9,275 nt of DNA from Synergistaceae bacterium (lineage in GTDB: Bacteria > Synergistota > Synergistia > Synergistales > Synergistaceae). Of this stretch, positions 7,159 through 9,275 are shown one piece after another. A program made the position numbers and the translations under genes. The stretch spans positions 1 to 9,275 of the forward strand of contig JAUNSQ010000054.1 in NCBI GenBank assembly GCA_030539135.1. The letters run 5' to 3'. The notes beneath the pieces are model-generated. The model saw only the letters and a program-made list of their open reading frames with translations, was not told the DNA's origin and made no database searches. Numbering within the stretch: the stretch's first letter is position 1; each line of letters opens with the position of its first letter.

Positions 7159-8145
7159 TCAGAACTCCTTTGTTAAGCTGTCAAATTTCATTCGTACAAC
7201 GCTAGGCTTTATTTCCGTTAAAATAGACTGAGACCGTCTCTTCGCGTAAAAAGTCTGGAGAGGTTTTTCTCTTCCTACCGCACAGACCAACCATGGCATA
7301 TTATAACCAACTTCAATTGGTTGGACATAGTCAAAGATACCCACGGTCGGGACTCCGCTCAACGCGGCCATATGTAAGGGCCCAGTATCGTTGCCAATGG
7401 CAGCGTCGCACTCTCTGACTACCGCAGCCATTTTTAAATAATCTAATTTCCCGACAAGGTTCAATCCATTGTTGACTCCTATTCCGTCTAATATTTGATT
7501 GACGATCCTTTCTTCTCTTTGTCCATACCCATTCATGATTGGCAACCAACCGTCGGAGACCAAAGGCCGCAAAAAATCGATCCAATTATCGACAGGCCAC
7601 ATTTTCTGCTCCGTGCTAGCGCCCGATACAACAAAAATTTTCTTTCTATCCTTAAATGTTAAAAATAAGTCCTCAGCAAAAGAAACGTTTTCATCTGTTG
7701 GAAAAATGGAAGGCTGCAATCTGTCGTTGAGGTCTATGCCGTTGGCGTTAGCCCATTTATAAACATTGCATGTGTCAATGAATGGGAAATATTTACTGCT
7801 TCCAAGGCGATTTTTAACTCCGCCAAAAAAGCTTAGAAAGGGCATGTGAGAACCCTTGAATGTCGAGCCGATCCAGTCATATTTTTTCTCGCGCAGCAAC
7901 GCCGCTGTCTTCATCATCTCGGCGACGGGCGATTTTTCACCGCAAATCACATCATCGATGTACGGCTGCGATTTAACTATTCCGACATAAGGCGGCGTAG
8001 TCAGAAAGGACATCCGCACATCGGGGAATTTCTGCTTGACCAGAAAAGCGCAAGTCAAGGCCTCTAATACGTCCCCCAACGCGCCAAAACGCACCCATAA
8101 AAACTTATCATTTGGGTTAGGGCTTAGAAAATTTTGAAAAGACAC
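7159..8145 (-). CDS. GT9 glycosyltransferase, heptosyltransferase-like (third paralogue), probable GTG start
   Basis: This is the first gene of the minus-strand cluster and encodes 328 residues of the WaaC/WaaF type. I prefer the GTG at 8145: AGGGAG lies 9 bases upstream, and 13 residues then precede KFLWVRFGALGDVLEA, as in the paralogue at 5086. The frame is open to a GTG/ATG pair at 8208/8205 (349 residues), but no good ribosome site is there. Asp25 is the predicted catalytic residue. QKMWPVDNW lies at about 180-188 and IGNDTGPLHM at 250-259. Unlike the other two GT9 proteins, it has no cysteine cluster before the C-terminal helix; that stretch reads GREKPLQTFYAKRRSQ. Sequence is AT-rich compared with hldD and hldE. 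The sugar and acceptor are unknown. Confidence 0.88.
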   Translation of the reverse strand: MSFQNFLSPNPNDKFLWVRFGALGDVLEALTCAFLVKQKFPDVRMSFLTTPPYVGIVKSQPYIDDVICGEKSPVAEMMKTAALLREKKYDWIGSTFKGSHMPFLSFFGGVKNRLGSSKYFPFIDTCNVYKWANANGIDLNDRLQPSIFPTDENVSFAEDLFLTFKDRKKIFVVSGASTEQKMWPVDNWIDFLRPLVSDGWLPIMNGYGQREERIVNQILDGIGVNNGLNLVGKLDYLKMAAVVRECDAAIGNDTGPLHMAALSGVPTVGIFDYVQPIEVGYNMPWLVCAVGREKPLQTFYAKRRSQSILTEIKPSVVRMKFDSLTKEF

Positions 8146-8154
8146 AGAACAAGT

Positions 8155-8160
8155 CTCCCT
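8155..8160 (-). promoter_or_regulatory. Ribosome binding site supporting the GTG start at 8145
   Basis: AGGGAG is the strongest Shine-Dalgarno match in the leader of this gene and sits 9 bases from GTG. Nothing comparable precedes the alternative starts at 8205 and 8208. Confidence 0.6.
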
Positions 8161-8167
8161 CGATAAA

Positions 8168-8199
8168 ATTATAGATTTGCCGCCAATACGCGACTTCAA
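8168..8199 (-). promoter_or_regulatory. Possible promoter of the heptose/GT9 cluster
   Basis: A perfect TATAAT lies at 8173-8168 on the minus strand. The best -35 candidate is TTGAAG (8199-8194), but the 20-base spacer is longer than usual. A start of transcription near 8161 would leave only the ribosome site before the GTG at 8145 and would exclude the starts at 8205/8208. Confidence 0.35.
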
Positions 8200-8250
8200 C
8201 CACATCACAGAACCAAACTTGTCTGCTTGACGAACAAATTATTAGTCATA

Positions 8251-8277
8251 GTTGCATACTTTTGGCAGATTTGCAAC
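8251..8277. repeat. Inverted repeat GTTGCA-15-TGCAAC, possible operator
   Basis: A perfect 6-bp inverted repeat has arms at 8251-8256 and 8272-8277, so it spans 27 bases in the divergent spacer. The spacing suits a dimeric DNA-binding protein, but no regulator gene is nearby, and a repeat this short could arise by chance. Confidence 0.35.
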
Positions 8278-8369
8278 CTTGTCCATATTTATGATTTCCC
8301 GTGGACACGCCTATTACATTTATTTATTATAATATGTATAACTCAAACTATAAAAGTCAGGACAAGGTT
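8275..8369. repeat. 10-bp inverted repeat AACCTTGTCC / GGACAAGGTT flanking the divergent promoter
   Basis: AACCTTGTCC (8275-8284) and its exact reverse complement GGACAAGGTT (8360-8369) are 75 bases apart. The right arm overlaps the -35 region of the plus-strand promoter, and the left arm shares three bases with the GTTGCA/TGCAAC repeat. A third copy of the core CTTGTC lies at 8218-8223. This would fit paired operator sites, but the function is inferred from position only. Confidence 0.45.
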
Positions 8370-8389
8370 TTTTCATATCCTGTTATAAT
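8359..8389 (+). promoter_or_regulatory. Extended -10 promoter for the ligase-like gene
   Basis: TGT-TATAAT (8381-8389) is a perfect extended -10 element. The -35 is weak: AGGACA at 8359-8364 keeps the GACA half of TTGACA but at a 19-base spacing, which the extended -10 could offset. CAGGA (8358-8362) and TCCTG (8378-8382) form a small inverted repeat around the spacer. Transcription would begin near 8396, giving a leader of about 70 bases. Confidence 0.6.
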
Positions 8390-8467
8390 GTATATGGCAC
8401 ATATAAAAATTATGGGTAATCAAAGTTTTCCTTTATTATTTATACTGCGTTACTTATCGCGCGGATT

Positions 8468-9275
8468 ATGGAGATGTTTTTGTTGCTTAAAAATTTCGCT
8501 GAACGTAAATTCGGCTTTGAAGAATTTAGCTTCTGGTGTTTTACACTGGGAACCGCATTTTCCGCACTGGGGCCAGTCTTCCATTACACAGGTTGGCTGT
8601 CGGCCATAGCGGCTTTGCTCTATGGAAAACTGCGTTATAAAACAAACCTATTTTCATGGCCACAAAAACAGAAAGACGGACGAACTATTTTATATATCCT
8701 CCTAGCGGCTTTCATTTGGTCGCTTATTGCAAACGCGTTTGGCGCCGATTCTTTCTCCTCATGGGGGCGTTCCGCGTCCATTCCGCTCGAGTTGCTTATT
8801 GCGGTCTTTCTTGCCATGCGGTTGCTTGAGAGCGAAGAAACTCTCGATAAATTTGCAACGCTTATCATAATAGGCGGGATAATTTCAAATTTTTATTTTA
8901 TATTTATCACCCCGCTTACGCTGAAAATACACGGCAATATAGTAAGTGGAAATGCGCTTGGTATATACAATATTTTAATTCTGCCGGTTTTCTTCTGTTA
9001 TGCGCTTTGGCGCAACAAGAAGGGCGTGTCCATAGCAATATTGCTCTGTCTTGCAAGTATGTTTTCACTGCTCTCAAATTTTTCTACGGGCCCATGGATC
9101 GCCGGCCTTATAGAAATCATCGTCATCTCTTTCTGTGCGATAAAAAATAAGAAACTCTCGGTTGGTCTCCTTGTCAAAATTGTTTTAGCTTTCTTTATCA
9201 TATTATTAGTCTGCGCCGCTCAAAACAAAAATATATCGGATAAATTTACAAACGAATTAACACAGTTGTCGTACA
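8468..9275 (+). CDS. Polytopic membrane protein, O-antigen ligase/polymerase-like (WaaL/Wzy type; 3' end cut by window)
   Basis: The frame is open from the ATG at 8468 to the right edge, 269 residues, beginning MEMFLLLKNFAERKFGFEEF. A stop at 8417 and no other usual start codon before 8468 limit the N terminus; the ATG at 8474 is the alternative, and neither has a good ribosome site. I see about eight hydrophobic segments, near 24-50, 73-91, 104-119, 130-149, 161-180, 188-205, 209-225 and 232-251. HGNIVSGNALGIYNILILP (155-173) resembles the GNxN(A)LG region of O-antigen ligases, and NFSTGPWIAG (204-213) sits where those proteins have an SRGAWL-type motif. The large periplasmic loop with the catalytic Arg and His would lie beyond the edge. 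Next to heptosyltransferases, an inner-membrane role in joining or polymerising lipid-linked glycan is likely. Ligase and polymerase cannot be told apart here. Confidence 0.78.
   Translation, partial: MEMFLLLKNFAERKFGFEEFSFWCFTLGTAFSALGPVFHYTGWLSAIAALLYGKLRYKTNLFSWPQKQKDGRTILYILLAAFIWSLIANAFGADSFSSWGRSASIPLELLIAVFLAMRLLESEETLDKFATLIIIGGIISNFYFIFITPLTLKIHGNIVSGNALGIYNILILPVFFCYALWRNKKGVSIAILLCLASMFSLLSNFSTGPWIAGLIEIIVISFCAIKNKKLSVGLLVKIVLAFFIILLVCAAQNKNISDKFTNELTQLSY

Larger units (their letters stand above)
8146..8467. promoter_or_regulatory. Divergent intergenic control region
   Basis: These 322 bases separate the minus-strand LPS cluster from the plus-strand ligase-like gene and are very AT-rich. 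They hold a strong plus-strand extended -10 promoter, a second TATAAT-like box at 8328-8333 (which also reads as TATAAT on the minus strand at 8331-8326), a weak minus-strand promoter near 8170, and two inverted repeats listed separately. I see no convincing gene in it. Confidence 0.6.

Noticed and set aside
8301..8609. 102-residue plus-strand frame
   Set aside because: It runs through the promoter and overlaps the ligase-like gene in another frame. It has no ribosome site and its product looks random.
1..9275. CRISPR arrays, insertion sequences, tRNA or rRNA genes, phage genes
   Set aside because: I saw no regularly spaced repeats, transposase or integrase motifs, cloverleaf-like sequence or rRNA sequence in the window.

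Overview
The window reads as a chromosomal lipopolysaccharide (LPS) core locus of a Gram-negative bacterium. It has a complete ADP-heptose biosynthesis set, three GT9 glycosyltransferases, an O-antigen-ligase-like membrane protein and a periplasmic cobalamin-binding protein. No gene pins down the taxon. The mixed GC content, tight overlaps and GT9 style would fit an anaerobic lineage such as Synergistota, but that is a weak inference.

Layout. Almost everything lies on the minus strand, so transcription runs from about 8170 down to 1. In that order the genes are: GT9 glycosyltransferase (7159-8145), hldD (6188-7153), GT9 (5086-6120), gmhB (4486-5085), hldE (3000-4481), gmhA (2408-3013) and GT9 (1429-2439). 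After a short gap come a cobalamin riboswitch with an intrinsic terminator (about 1232-1390), a BtuF-like binding protein (309-1202) and the start of a BtuD-like ATPase (1-307, cut by the window edge). On the plus strand, diverging from this cluster, a polytopic membrane protein of the O-antigen ligase/polymerase type starts at 8468 and runs off the right edge. The 322-base divergent spacer (8146-8467) holds a strong extended -10 promoter and two inverted repeats.

How the genes work together. GmhA makes D-glycero-D-manno-heptose 7-phosphate from sedoheptulose 7-phosphate. The HldE kinase domain phosphorylates C1, GmhB removes the 7-phosphate, the HldE adenylyltransferase domain makes ADP-D,D-heptose, and HldD epimerises it to ADP-L,D-heptose. 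The three GT9 enzymes are the likely users of this donor in building the inner core. The divergent membrane protein may attach or polymerise the outer glycan. The B12 uptake genes at the end are functionally separate. Their riboswitch shows a B12 box, an L5-L13 kissing-loop match, P13 and a terminator, so it should switch off btuF-btuD when cobalamin is plentiful.

The most useful second looks are the riboswitch switching mechanism and its position at the end of the LPS operon, a 10-bp inverted repeat overlapping the divergent promoter, the AT-rich GT9 genes between GC-rich heptose genes, and differences among the three GT9 paralogues. I did not find a clearly undescribed biological system.
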